Source: Eunapius fragilis (taxonomy: Eukaryota; Porifera; Demospongiae; Spongillida; Spongillidae). Taken from it: a DNA stretch of 64,000 nt. The position numbers were made by a program, and so were the translations under genes. Below, piece after piece: positions 1 through 8,343 of the stretch. Numbering within the stretch: the stretch's first letter is position 1; each line of letters opens with the position of its first letter. The notes under the pieces are model-generated. The model did not search any database, had not been told where the DNA came from, and saw only the letters and a list, made by a program, of their open reading frames with translations. The stretch lies in NCBI GenBank assembly GCA_963681505.1, contig OY811971.1:4371711-4435710 (forward strand). Direction: 5' to 3'.

Positions 1-730
1 TGGGGAGGGGCTCATATTGTAGTGGGAGGGGCTCATATGATGATGGGGAGGGCTCATATGGTGGTGGGGAGAGGTTCATATGGTGGTGGGGAGGGGCTCA
101 TATGGTGGTGGGGAGGGGCTCATACGGTGGTAGGGAGGGGCTCATATAGTGATGGGGAGGAACTCATATGGTGGTGGGGGAGGGGCTCATATGGTGGTGG
201 GGAGGGGCTCATATGGTGGGGGAAGGGGCTTATATGGTGGTGGGGAGGGGCTCATATGGTGGCGGGGAGGAGCTCATATGGTGGTGGGGAAGGGCTAATA
301 TGGTGGTGGGAGGGGCTCATATGGTGGTGGGGAGGGGCTCATGGTGGTGGGGAGGGGCTCATGGTGGTGGGGAGGGGCTCATGGTAGTGGGGAGGGGCTC
401 ATATGGTGGTGGGGAGGGGCTCATATGGTGGTGGGGAGGGGCTCATATGGTGGGGAGGGGCTCATATGGTGGTGGGAGGGGCCTATGTGGTGGGGAGGGG
501 CTCTTATGGTGGTGGGGAGAGGCTCATATGGTGATGGGGAGGGGCTCATATGGTGGTGGGAGGGGCTCATATGGTTGTAAAGAGGCTCATATGGTGGTGG
601 GGAGGGGCTCATATGGTGGTGGGGAGGGGCTCATATGGTGGTGGGGGAGGGGCTCATATGGTGGTGGGGAGGGGCTCATATGGTGGTGGGGAGGGGCTCA
701 TATGATGGTGGGGAGGGGCTCATGGCACCT
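1..730. repeat. 22-bp minisatellite
   Basis: About thirty tandem copies of a G-rich 22-bp unit (ctcatatggtggtggggagg plus gg) with small length variants. It continues past the left edge. The open frames in it are repeats of the same short peptide in all phases, so I do not call a gene. Confidence 0.95.
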
Positions 731-2420
731 AATTGTATTTTCACAGCAATGGTGTGGTATGTAGTGTTAAAAATTGGAACTCTATATCACTTATGTTTAG
801 GAAGATATTTCGATGTGATTTGCTGTTTGGGGTGTTTAGGTCTACAGTAAGTAAACATTGTTTAATGTTGGTGGGAATGCTACCCTCAGGAAGGTTATAG
901 CTCTGCCTGTTGATGAGCTCAAAGGCACGGCTAAGTATACAACCCCTCCCCAGCTATACAGCCTATTCAGCCTATCAACCACAATAACCAAAATAGGGTT
1001 TCTTAGGGGTTTGGTCCCAGGCACTATTTAAGAGAGGTCTGGGAAGGGTGACTCACTCAGTCATCAGCCACTGCAGCTACAAAGTCATCTGACCCACCTC
1101 TCCCATCTGTACCTGTATGCACACAATATACATGTATTTGCTTATGTGTATCATGTATACTTTCTATCATTAACTTCCACAGGCAGGCGGCACCCTCTGG
1201 GCTTCTACCCCAATAGCCACCTAACCATTGCCAGCGTAATGGTTTGGAACGCAGGCTGACCCAATGATAGCCAGCGCTTATCATTGGTCCTTGCTGGCTA
1301 GGTAGCAAACATCCAGCTGCGGCTGCTGCCTGCCCCTCAGTGGGCAAAAAACAACGAAATTGAACATGGGACAGAATTCGGGTAACCTTAAACCATGCTT
1401 TCATACTCAATGCATGGGGAGCATCCCAGGGAAAGCATTAAATACATATAAATCCACAAGCCTCATTTTCTCATAGAATATTCCATGGGACAGTTTGTTA
1501 TATATAATTGAATATTCACTGTCTGCATCACTACAACTTCCGAATGATTGAAGCTACCTACTTACCATTTCCAGCATGTCCTACCAAACCATTTTCTACA
1601 GCACAATGTGTTTCAATACATTAGGTCTTCTCCACACAGTACATACAAATGGCCTTACTCTTAGTGACACCATAAATATCCTTAATTCTAAATTCTAAAT
1701 TGGTATATACACGGAAGAGTCCTGCAGCTATTGTTTATTCATTATCTACCATTGCAAAGGTATAACTTTTGCAGAGTGTGAAAATTTTCCAGCTCAATAC
1801 TCTCCAATGATTTTGGCAAGCTACATCCAATCAAATGGGCAGCAGATGTGTAAATTATTGGCAGGAACTGTAACTTTGTAATAGGTAAATTAACGAACAG
1901 ACGAAATCAATAGGGACAAGATCTACCTACCTACATACTGAATTTGAAGCGATTCAAATGCTCATACCTGAAGGTGTGGTCATTTGGTACTTATGGGGTA
2001 ATGGACTGGCTCCTCATTACTCCCATCCCAGGCTGAAGAATGTTATTAATGTTATCTTTTATAAAGGCCATCATCAATCTTTCAAAACCAACAACCACTA
2101 GGCTTGCAAAGGTGAGAACAGATTCTATGCTATATTTGAACAAAAAATTGCATGCAAGGGTTGTTTGTGGTCTCTGATGAAGCAGATACAAGTTTTTTTT
2201 TAAGTGTTACACACAAGGCTGACATTCTTTTGTTTGCATGCTACACTACTGGATCACGTAAAATGTGATTATTTCTCCGTTGTGGAGATAAAACTTTGCA
2301 AAGTGTGTCCACAGTTTCCTGCTTGATTCACACCAATCATTTAGGTACCTGCCTCCCATAGCATTAAATCATTGACACAAATTGAGTGAGAAACTGTATA
2401 TGCCCTTTGCACAGCTATAT
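731..2420. other. Intergenic stretch, no gene recognised
   Basis: No ORF resembles a known family and no convincing exon is visible. The sequence is ordinary AT-rich DNA up to the left border of the gypsy element. A 117-codon minus frame at 1057-1410 has no recognisable domain and is not called. Confidence 0.6.
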
Positions 2421-2424
2421 CTTC

Positions 2425-2686
2425 TGTGAGGGTATCTACCACCGCGACCTTCATGACAACCCGTAAGGGACAAGGAAAATTATATCAGCACAAATCACTA
2501 TCGCACACAGCGCAAGTGTACACACGAACACATCGTAATTCACATACAGAAATATGGGTTTATATATGTTCGTAGAATATGTTTGGATGAGTCTCGAACG
2601 CTCTCTCTCTCTCGATACTTCTAGCTCGATCAATCAGTTAACCGCAAACACCTCCGTTGCGCATGCGGTCGTCGTGTTGCATCACA
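2425..2686 (-). repeat. 3' LTR of the gypsy element
   Basis: It begins tgtgaggg and ends catcaca in plus orientation, giving the TG..CA ends expected on the minus strand. It matches 7214-7473 over its whole length except for one extra CT in a (CT)n run near 2600. A polypurine tract lies directly inside it. Confidence 0.95.
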
Positions 2687-3195
2687 CTCCCCTCCCCTTC
2701 TCCAGCGACATCCATGTCGCTCAATGGAACCCTTGAAAGACCATCGGCATTACCATTCAATTTTCCGGCACGATACTTGATTGTATAACAGTAGGGTTGC
2801 AATGACAGACCCCATCGTGTCAGCCGATTGTTGTTGTCCTTCATTCAATCCAACCACTGGAGAGCATGATGGTCTGTTTGAATGACAAACGGTCGACCCA
2901 GTAGATAGTGTCTAAACGCCTGCACCCCAGACTTTATGGCCAAACATTCTTTCTCAATCGCTGCATATCTTTCTTCTCTAGGCACCAGTCTCCTGCTGTA
3001 ATATGATACTGCATGCTCTACCCCAGTATCATCCACTTGACTCAGTACGGCTCCAATACCGTGATCCGAAGCGTCTGTCTGCAGGATAAACGGACGGTCG
3101 TTGTTCGGAGCACGCAAAACGGGGGAAGAACACAGCAAACGCTTAAGAGTACGGAAAGCCGTCTCGCACTCTGTGGTCCACTGAACAACCTTAGG
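2638..3195 (-). pseudogene. RNase H end of pol, broken
   Basis: Two adjacent minus frames, 3138-2845 and 2844-2638, carry the RNase H domain of the gypsy element: the ILQTDASDHGIGAVL strand, the YAAIEKECLAI helix and the QTDHHALQWLD motif, then the RTRWxxxLQPY-like end. The two frames are in the same phase and are separated by one TGA at about 2842-2844, consistent with one C-to-T change. Upstream, near 3190, a single missing base joins this region out of frame to the reverse transcriptase. The product would be the C-terminal RNase H that degrades the RNA template. Confidence 0.85.
2687..2703 (-). promoter_or_regulatory. Polypurine tract (plus-strand primer)
   Basis: Read on the minus strand this is a 17-base purine run (ggagaaggggaggggag) that ends exactly at the 3' LTR. 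This is the position where the RNase H-resistant primer for second-strand synthesis sits in LTR elements. Confidence 0.8.
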
Positions 3196-4490
3196 GCAGT
3201 CTTGCGCAGTAAGTCTGTCAATGGTGTTGCAATTGACGAAAAATCAGGAATAAACCTTCGGTAATATCCTGCAAGCCCTAGGAATGCTCTGACCTGTCGC
3301 TTAGTAGTCGGGGTGGTAACTGCTTCCAAAGCATCTAGCTTGGATTGAGCTGGTTTTACTAGTCCATTCCCTATGCAGTGACCCAAATAAGTGCACTCAC
3401 GTTTCCCAAAGTGACATTTCTTGGGTTTTACAGTCAGACCTGCAGCCTTCAATCGCTCCAAAACTTGACGAACATGCGAAAGGTGGTCTGACCATGATGA
3501 ACTGAATATTATTAAGTCATCGATGTATGCCGCTGCACTTTCGTCCAGGCCACTAATAAGCCTGTCCATCATCCGTTGAAAACAAGCTGGTGCACCCTGC
3601 AGTCCGAAAGGCATAACTTTAAACTGATAAAGCCCAAAGGGGGTAGTGAAAGCTGTTTTTGGTTGAGAGTCCTTGGCCACGGGGACCTGCCAATAACCCC
3701 TTGTGAGATCCAGTGTGCTGATGAATGTTGCCTGACCTACACGATCTATCAGGTCATCAATGCGTGGCATTGGGTAAGCATCCATCGTCGATACACTGTT
3801 TAGCTTCCGGTAGTCAACACATAGGCGTACACCACCATCCTTTTTCTGGACTAACACAATCGGTGCTGCCCAATCACTGGCAGATGGTTCTATTACCCCA
3901 CACTCCAGCGTTTCCTTTAGCTCTGTGCGCACCACGTCAAGATATGCATTCGGCAACCGGTATGGTCGTAACCGTATTGGTTTGGAAGTTCCCGTATCCA
4001 CAGTATGCTCAACGATAGCTGTTTTTCCTGGACGATTACTCAATGTTGTCCTGAATTCCTTTAACAATGCCATCATCTCCTTCCTCTGTGCCTCTGTAAG
4101 TTGAGAACTTACAATAGGTTCGTCGTTGTCATTGGGATTTCTTTCCCAGAAAATAACTCCATCCTCCTCCTCTTCTTCTTCTTCTTTCACTTCAGTAGCT
4201 ATGAGGCTTGCTTCTGGTTCCATAGTATGCCAGACCTTCAGCATATTGACGTGCACGATTCTGTGGCGTTTGCGTTTCTCCAGCATCTCAATCTCATAAG
4301 TCACTGGCCCAATCCTGCGTAACACTCTATACGGGCCCTTCCACTGAGCCATCAACTTAGATGTCAGAAAGGGGAGTAGGACTAGAACCTTTTGCCCAGG
4401 GTTGAATTCTCGACATCGAGCACCTTTATCATACCATCTCTTTTGAATCTTCTGGGCCTCAGCAAGGTTCTCTTGAGCCAGCTCTGACAT
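3042..4490 (-). CDS. Integrase C-terminus plus reverse transcriptase (pol)
   Basis: 482 codons. Residues 1-85 are the integrase C-terminal module with the GPY/F motif (KGPYRVLRRIGPVTYEI, about residues 51-67). Residues 160-440 are the reverse transcriptase: VQKKDGGVRLCVDYRKLN at about 214, a polymerase box YIDD at 322-325 and the FLGLAGYYRRFIPDF connection. From about residue 435 (around position 3190) the frame is lost after a one-base deletion, and the last ~45 residues are out-of-frame. An acidic Glu-rich linker separates integrase from RT. The frame with the upstream ORF is offset by one base at 4496-4500, where one T of a short run appears to be missing. A programmed shift is possible but less likely. 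Confidence 0.9.
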   Translation of the reverse strand: MSELAQENLAEAQKIQKRWYDKGARCREFNPGQKVLVLLPFLTSKLMAQWKGPYRVLRRIGPVTYEIEMLEKRKRHRIVHVNMLKVWHTMEPEASLIATEVKEEEEEEEDGVIFWERNPNDNDEPIVSSQLTEAQRKEMMALLKEFRTTLSNRPGKTAIVEHTVDTGTSKPIRLRPYRLPNAYLDVVRTELKETLECGVIEPSASDWAAPIVLVQKKDGGVRLCVDYRKLNSVSTMDAYPMPRIDDLIDRVGQATFISTLDLTRGYWQVPVAKDSQPKTAFTTPFGLYQFKVMPFGLQGAPACFQRMMDRLISGLDESAAAYIDDLIIFSSSWSDHLSHVRQVLERLKAAGLTVKPKKCHFGKRECTYLGHCIGNGLVKPAQSKLDALEAVTTPTTKRQVRAFLGLAGYYRRFIPDFSSIATPLTDLLRKTALRLFSGPQSARRLSVLLSVCCVLPPFCVLRTTTVRLSCRQTLRITVLEPY

Positions 4491-4495
4491 TTTTG

Positions 4496-6982
4496 CTAAC
4501 TCTCTTGTAGTGACTGCACATATGAGACTATACTCTCATCACTCTTTCTTTCTGCTTCCCATGACTCTCTCAAGAGGTCTAGAGGTCCTCGTACGTACCT
4601 TCCATAGAGAAGCTCAAATGGGGAGAACCCAGTAGAAGCCTGTGGAACTTCTCTGTATGCGAACAGAAGGTAATGAAGTAATTTGTCCCAATCCTTCCCT
4701 TCTTCCACTGCTGCCTTCTGTAGCATCTTTTTCAATGTTTGGTTGAACCTCTCACATAGCCCATCTGTTTGAGGGTGATAAGGTGTGGTGCGTATAGGGT
4801 GGATTCTGAGCAGTCGGTAGACCTCCTTTAACAACTGTGACATAAAGTTACTGCCTTGATCAGTAAGAATTTCATTGGGAAAACCCACACGACAAAAGAC
4901 TTTGAGTAGTTCTGCCACACTAACAGCATCTGTAGTTTTCAGTGGCACAGCTTCCAGATAACGAGTGGCATAATCACACATTACCAGGATGTATTTGTTT
5001 CCACTCTTGCTTCGGGGAAGTGGCCCTACGATGTCCATTGCTACTCGTGCAAATGGTTCACTGATGATAGGAAGAGGAATTAAAGGAGCACGAGTCCTTC
5101 CCTCTATGGATGACTTCTGGCACTCTGCACACTGCTTACAGTAGCTAGCCACATCACGATGGACTCCTGGCCAGTAAAATCTTTGAAGTATTCTTTGCTC
5201 TGTCTTCTTCTGACCCAGATGACCAACCAGTGGCACACTATGTGCTAGTTCCAGGACCTGTCTTCGACACTGAGATGGTAACACCAATTGGTCAATAACC
5301 ATGTCTTCAGTTCTACCTGGTGGTAGCCACTTACGATGCACCAAACCATTTTCCTCGTAGAACCCCTCTACCACTCTGCTCGTCTTTCCTGCTGCCATAC
5401 TTCGTATTTCACTCAAAGATTCATCCTCCTTCATGAACTTAACTAAGTCCTGGTCCTTGAGGTTGGTAGTAACTGCTTCCAGACCAACTTGATGCCTTGC
5501 ACGTTCCTCTCGCCTTTGTTTCCTTGACTTCTTCTCCTTCACACGTCCTCCAACGAATACTGAGTCATCAAATGGCCAGAGAGTGTCGCTTACATCTTCT
5601 GCAATAATTTTATGGCCCTCTGCTCCAGACAATCTGTCCTTTTCCTCATCAGAACTGTTCTGTAGTTCCTGTTTTCTCTTCTGTGCTCTTGTCAACACCA
5701 TAGCATCTTCGATTTTGTCACCTGTGTCTTGTTTTAAAAATGTTTCCATTAATGGGAAGTCCCATCCCAATATCACCGACACTGGTAGATTATCTGCCAC
5801 TCCAACATTCTGAAGGAATTTCTCTCCTTCGATTTGTAGCTCTACCTCAATGGTTGGGTAGATGAACACATGTCCATGAGCGCACTTCACTGGAAACGAA
5901 TTTCCAGTTGTACTTTTTCCTGACACCAGATCTCTCCTCACCAGTGTTCTTGATGCGCCTGTGTCCAAAAGGATGTCAGTAACGGACACACCATTGACTG
6001 TTCCCTTTCTGTAAATCTTGGAAGGTAGACAGCTTTTCCTATTTCCTGTTACAGCAGAAAATAAGGATGGGTTACTAGGACAGTTGACTGCCAGGTGACC
6101 CTTTTCCTGACAGTTGTAGCAACGTGGCACAAATTTAGGGTTCTTCTCATTATGAATAGGTGCTTTAGCTTCCACACCTTGTTCTAAACGATTCCCTCGT
6201 CGGCAGTCCTTAGCTTCATGGCCTGTTTTCCCACAAGAATGACACCTCCTAACTTCCTGCTCTCCTTTACCCAGATGAGTTGGTTTCATTCTACCTTTGT
6301 CTGGCGCTGAGGTACTCATCTGTCGTGCCTGTGTGAAGTCTTCGGCCAGTTTCCCAGTCTCTTCAACCGTTTTTGGTTTACGTTCTCTCACCCATATTTG
6401 CACTTCCATGGGCAGAGTTTGTAGTAGCTGTTCCGTTGCTACAAGCTCCAGTACTTCCGAGGTATCTTTGCATTCTTTGGTCCATTTCTTCAGTAGATCC
6501 ATTATCCTCGTAGCTAGTTCCACATAATTCTCTCCTTCCTTCCGTTTGGCAGCTCGGAACCGTTGCCTATACGTCTCTTCGTTGATATTATATCTCCGAA
6601 GAATACTTGTTTTCACCAACTCATAATCGGTCGCATCTTCTGACGACATAGCAGAGTAAGCTTGTTGACCTTTGCCCATGAGCTGAGGCGCAAGCTTGAA
6701 CACCCACCTCTGCTTCGGTATTTCGTACGCTTCCATCATTCTCTCAAATGTTGTCAGATATGCTTCAATATCGTCTTCGTCTGTGAGCTTGCAGAGCTTC
6801 AGATCACGTTCTCCCAATGTCTTCTCCTGCATCTGGCCCGCTGTCTTTCCACCAAGAGATGCTTCCACCATCTTCATTAACGCTGACATTTGATTTTGCA
6901 TAGCCGTCACTCGTCTCTCTTCTTCTCTCTCACGCCTTTCCCTTTCTGCAGCTATCTCCTGCTCTCTTTTTACGACGCTCAT
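4496..6982 (-). CDS. Gag capsid/nucleocapsid, protease and integrase (gag-pol)
   Basis: 828 codons. Residues 1-30 are a charged coiled-coil. Residues 60-220 are a capsid whose second half (about 138-218) looks like a SCAN domain (RFRAAKRKEGENY.., EQLLQTLPMEVQIWVRER). Two CCHC knuckles follow at about 247-260 and 288-301. The aspartic protease motif LLDTGAS is at 338-344, and the integrase zinc finger (H581, H588, C615, C618) follows. The integrase core triad is D650, D708, E744, with exactly 35 residues between the second and third. The protein makes the particle, cuts the polyprotein and inserts the cDNA. Its ATG at 6982 is probably internal: the natural gag start lies upstream in another phase. 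The stop at 4496 is probably a frameshift. Confidence 0.9.
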   Translation of the reverse strand: MSVVKREQEIAAERERREREEERRVTAMQNQMSALMKMVEASLGGKTAGQMQEKTLGERDLKLCKLTDEDDIEAYLTTFERMMEAYEIPKQRWVFKLAPQLMGKGQQAYSAMSSEDATDYELVKTSILRRYNINEETYRQRFRAAKRKEGENYVELATRIMDLLKKWTKECKDTSEVLELVATEQLLQTLPMEVQIWVRERKPKTVEETGKLAEDFTQARQMSTSAPDKGRMKPTHLGKGEQEVRRCHSCGKTGHEAKDCRRGNRLEQGVEAKAPIHNEKNPKFVPRCYNCQEKGHLAVNCPSNPSLFSAVTGNRKSCLPSKIYRKGTVNGVSVTDILLDTGASRTLVRRDLVSGKSTTGNSFPVKCAHGHVFIYPTIEVELQIEGEKFLQNVGVADNLPVSVILGWDFPLMETFLKQDTGDKIEDAMVLTRAQKRKQELQNSSDEEKDRLSGAEGHKIIAEDVSDTLWPFDDSVFVGGRVKEKKSRKQRREERARHQVGLEAVTTNLKDQDLVKFMKEDESLSEIRSMAAGKTSRVVEGFYEENGLVHRKWLPPGRTEDMVIDQLVLPSQCRRQVLELAHSVPLVGHLGQKKTEQRILQRFYWPGVHRDVASYCKQCAECQKSSIEGRTRAPLIPLPIISEPFARVAMDIVGPLPRSKSGNKYILVMCDYATRYLEAVPLKTTDAVSVAELLKVFCRVGFPNEILTDQGSNFMSQLLKEVYRLLRIHPIRTTPYHPQTDGLCERFNQTLKKMLQKAAVEEGKDWDKLLHYLLFAYREVPQASTGFSPFELLYGRYVRGPLDLLRESWEAERKSDESIVSYVQSLQES

Positions 6983-7157
6983 CCGCTATCTCCTTCTCTC
7001 TCTGAAGACGCTCTTCAGCTATCTCCTTCTCTCTCTGGCGACGCTCTTCCATAATCCTTGCCAGCATCTCCATAACATTCGCTCCGTCTCCCTCTTCGCC
7101 CATTTCCCTCACTGGAACTTGAACTTGACGATATCCCCTCCCAGAACGAGTAGTCAT
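6958..7157 (-). CDS. N-terminal segment of Gag, frameshifted
   Basis: An ATG at 7157, 57 bp inside the 5' LTR border, opens a frame beginning MTTRSGRGYRQ. It continues through a highly charged repeat (EERRQREKEIAEERLQREKEI) that flows directly into the REQEIAAERERRERE coiled-coil of the next ORF if one A is removed from the A-run near 6972-6976. I take this as the true gag start. The longer frame to 7262 would begin inside the LTR and is less likely. A coiled-coil before the capsid fits a multimerisation role. Confidence 0.75.
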
Positions 7158-7195
7158 ACAACAGAGGGTCCACCGAATGTATTCTTCGGTAAATC

Positions 7196-7213
7196 CCAAC
7201 AACTGCCACCAAA
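7196..7213 (-). promoter_or_regulatory. Candidate primer binding site
   Basis: The 18 bases directly inside the 5' LTR, read on the minus strand as tttggtggcagttgttgg, occupy the place of the tRNA primer site. I cannot name the tRNA from sequence alone. Confidence 0.5.
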
Positions 7214-7473
7214 TGTGAGGGTATCTACCACCGCGACCTTCATGACAACCCGTAAGGGACAAGGAAAATTATATCAGCACAAATCACTATCGCACACAGC
7301 GCAAGTGTACACACGAACACATCGTAATTCACATACAGAAATATGGGTTTATATATGTTCGTAGAATATGTTTGGATGAGTCTCGAACGCTCTCTCTCTC
7401 GATACTTCTAGCTCGATCAATCAGTTAACCGCAAACACCTCCGTTGCGCATGCGGTCGTCGTGTTGCATCACA
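7214..7473 (-). repeat. 5' LTR of the gypsy element
   Basis: The second copy of the LTR at 2425-2686, with the same tgtgaggg start and catcaca end. It should carry the promoter of the element. It is followed at 7474-7477 by cttc, the second copy of the target duplication. Confidence 0.95.
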
Positions 7474-7477
7474 CTTC

Positions 7478-8343
7478 TAATAGTTAAGCAAAAATAAAAG
7501 AACAATAAGGACAGGACCCTTCTACATTCAAATTGATTTGAATGCTCCTACCTGAAGAATGTGAGGGGGGGGGGGGGGGGGGGGGGGGGGCATTGAATTT
7601 GTGCATTTCACCAAATTATACTTCTGCATGTAAAAATGGTGTGATATGCAGTATTGAAAATCGGCTTTAATAGTTCAGAAGATATATAGATTTGATTTTG
7701 ATGCTATAAATATAAACCCACATGGATTAGATCTCATAGTTGAGAAAACATTCTTCAATGAGAATGTTGATGGGATATACGAATTGAACTAAACTACTAG
7801 CTACTTGGATTGTGGCATGAACACTATGGGACAGACATCAGTACTACATTTTCCTTCATCTTTTTTGACACCTCTACTCACAACCCTGTGTAACTTATTT
7901 TGATGTTTGATAAAAATTGATTTTCTGCAGTTGAACTTACATCCCCCACCAATCTATCATATGCCCTAGAAGTTTTTTTGGGGCTGTGAGGGGTTGGGCA
8001 TATACAGTTGTTAGGAACACTACTAATACAGTAAGGACTTGGAAAACAATGAGGTTAATCATATTTAATTAGACCGGGTATGAGATGAGCAACTCATTTA
8101 AGTTCTCAGAAATATACTTTTTTGGATTCGACAAGCGCGAAACTAATCGTTTTTAACTCTTCTGACACAATCTACGCTGTTCATTTGTCGGGAGTCTTTG
8201 CTAGGCGCAGTTTGCATTTTGTTATTTCATACCCCTATTTATACACACCAATCTCATACATGGGAGTCTGAGGGCAGTATAACATCATTAATTTAAATTA
8301 CTTATAAGACCTTGTGCATTTACTAGCTCCTGGTATTATTTCA
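7478..8343 (+). other. Non-coding stretch ending in a splice acceptor
   Basis: No gene seen. A run of more than 20 G lies at about 7565-7590. The end, tattatttcag at 8333-8343, is a good splice acceptor for the Roc exon that follows, so this stretch is probably intron of that gene into which the gypsy element may also have inserted. Confidence 0.55.

Larger units (their letters stand above)
2425..7473 (-). mobile_element. Gmr1-like Ty3/gypsy LTR retrotransposon
   Basis: A complete element on the minus strand: two LTRs of 262 and 260 bp, gag, protease, integrase, reverse transcriptase and RNase H. The flanking 4-bp sequence cttc at 2421-2424 and 7474-7477 is the target duplication. Domain order is Gag-PR-IN-RT-RNaseH, with integrase before reverse transcriptase. 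That order is Ty1/copia-like, but the RT, integrase and GPY/F module are of Ty3/gypsy type; this combination defines the Gmr1 group. The LTRs differ visibly only by one CT unit, so insertion looks recent. The coding region nevertheless carries three frame breaks and one stop. No env frame is seen. Confidence 0.93.

Noticed and set aside
22..764. Overlapping Gly/Trp-rich ORFs in the first 0.7 kb
   Set aside because: They are translations of a 22-bp minisatellite in several phases; no gene signals.
1057..1410. 117-codon minus ORF
   Set aside because: No recognisable domain and no supporting signals.
4490..4500. Programmed -1 frameshift between integrase halves of the gypsy element
   Set aside because: No clear slippery heptamer and the shift lies inside a domain; a lost base in a T-run explains it. 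Not fully excluded.
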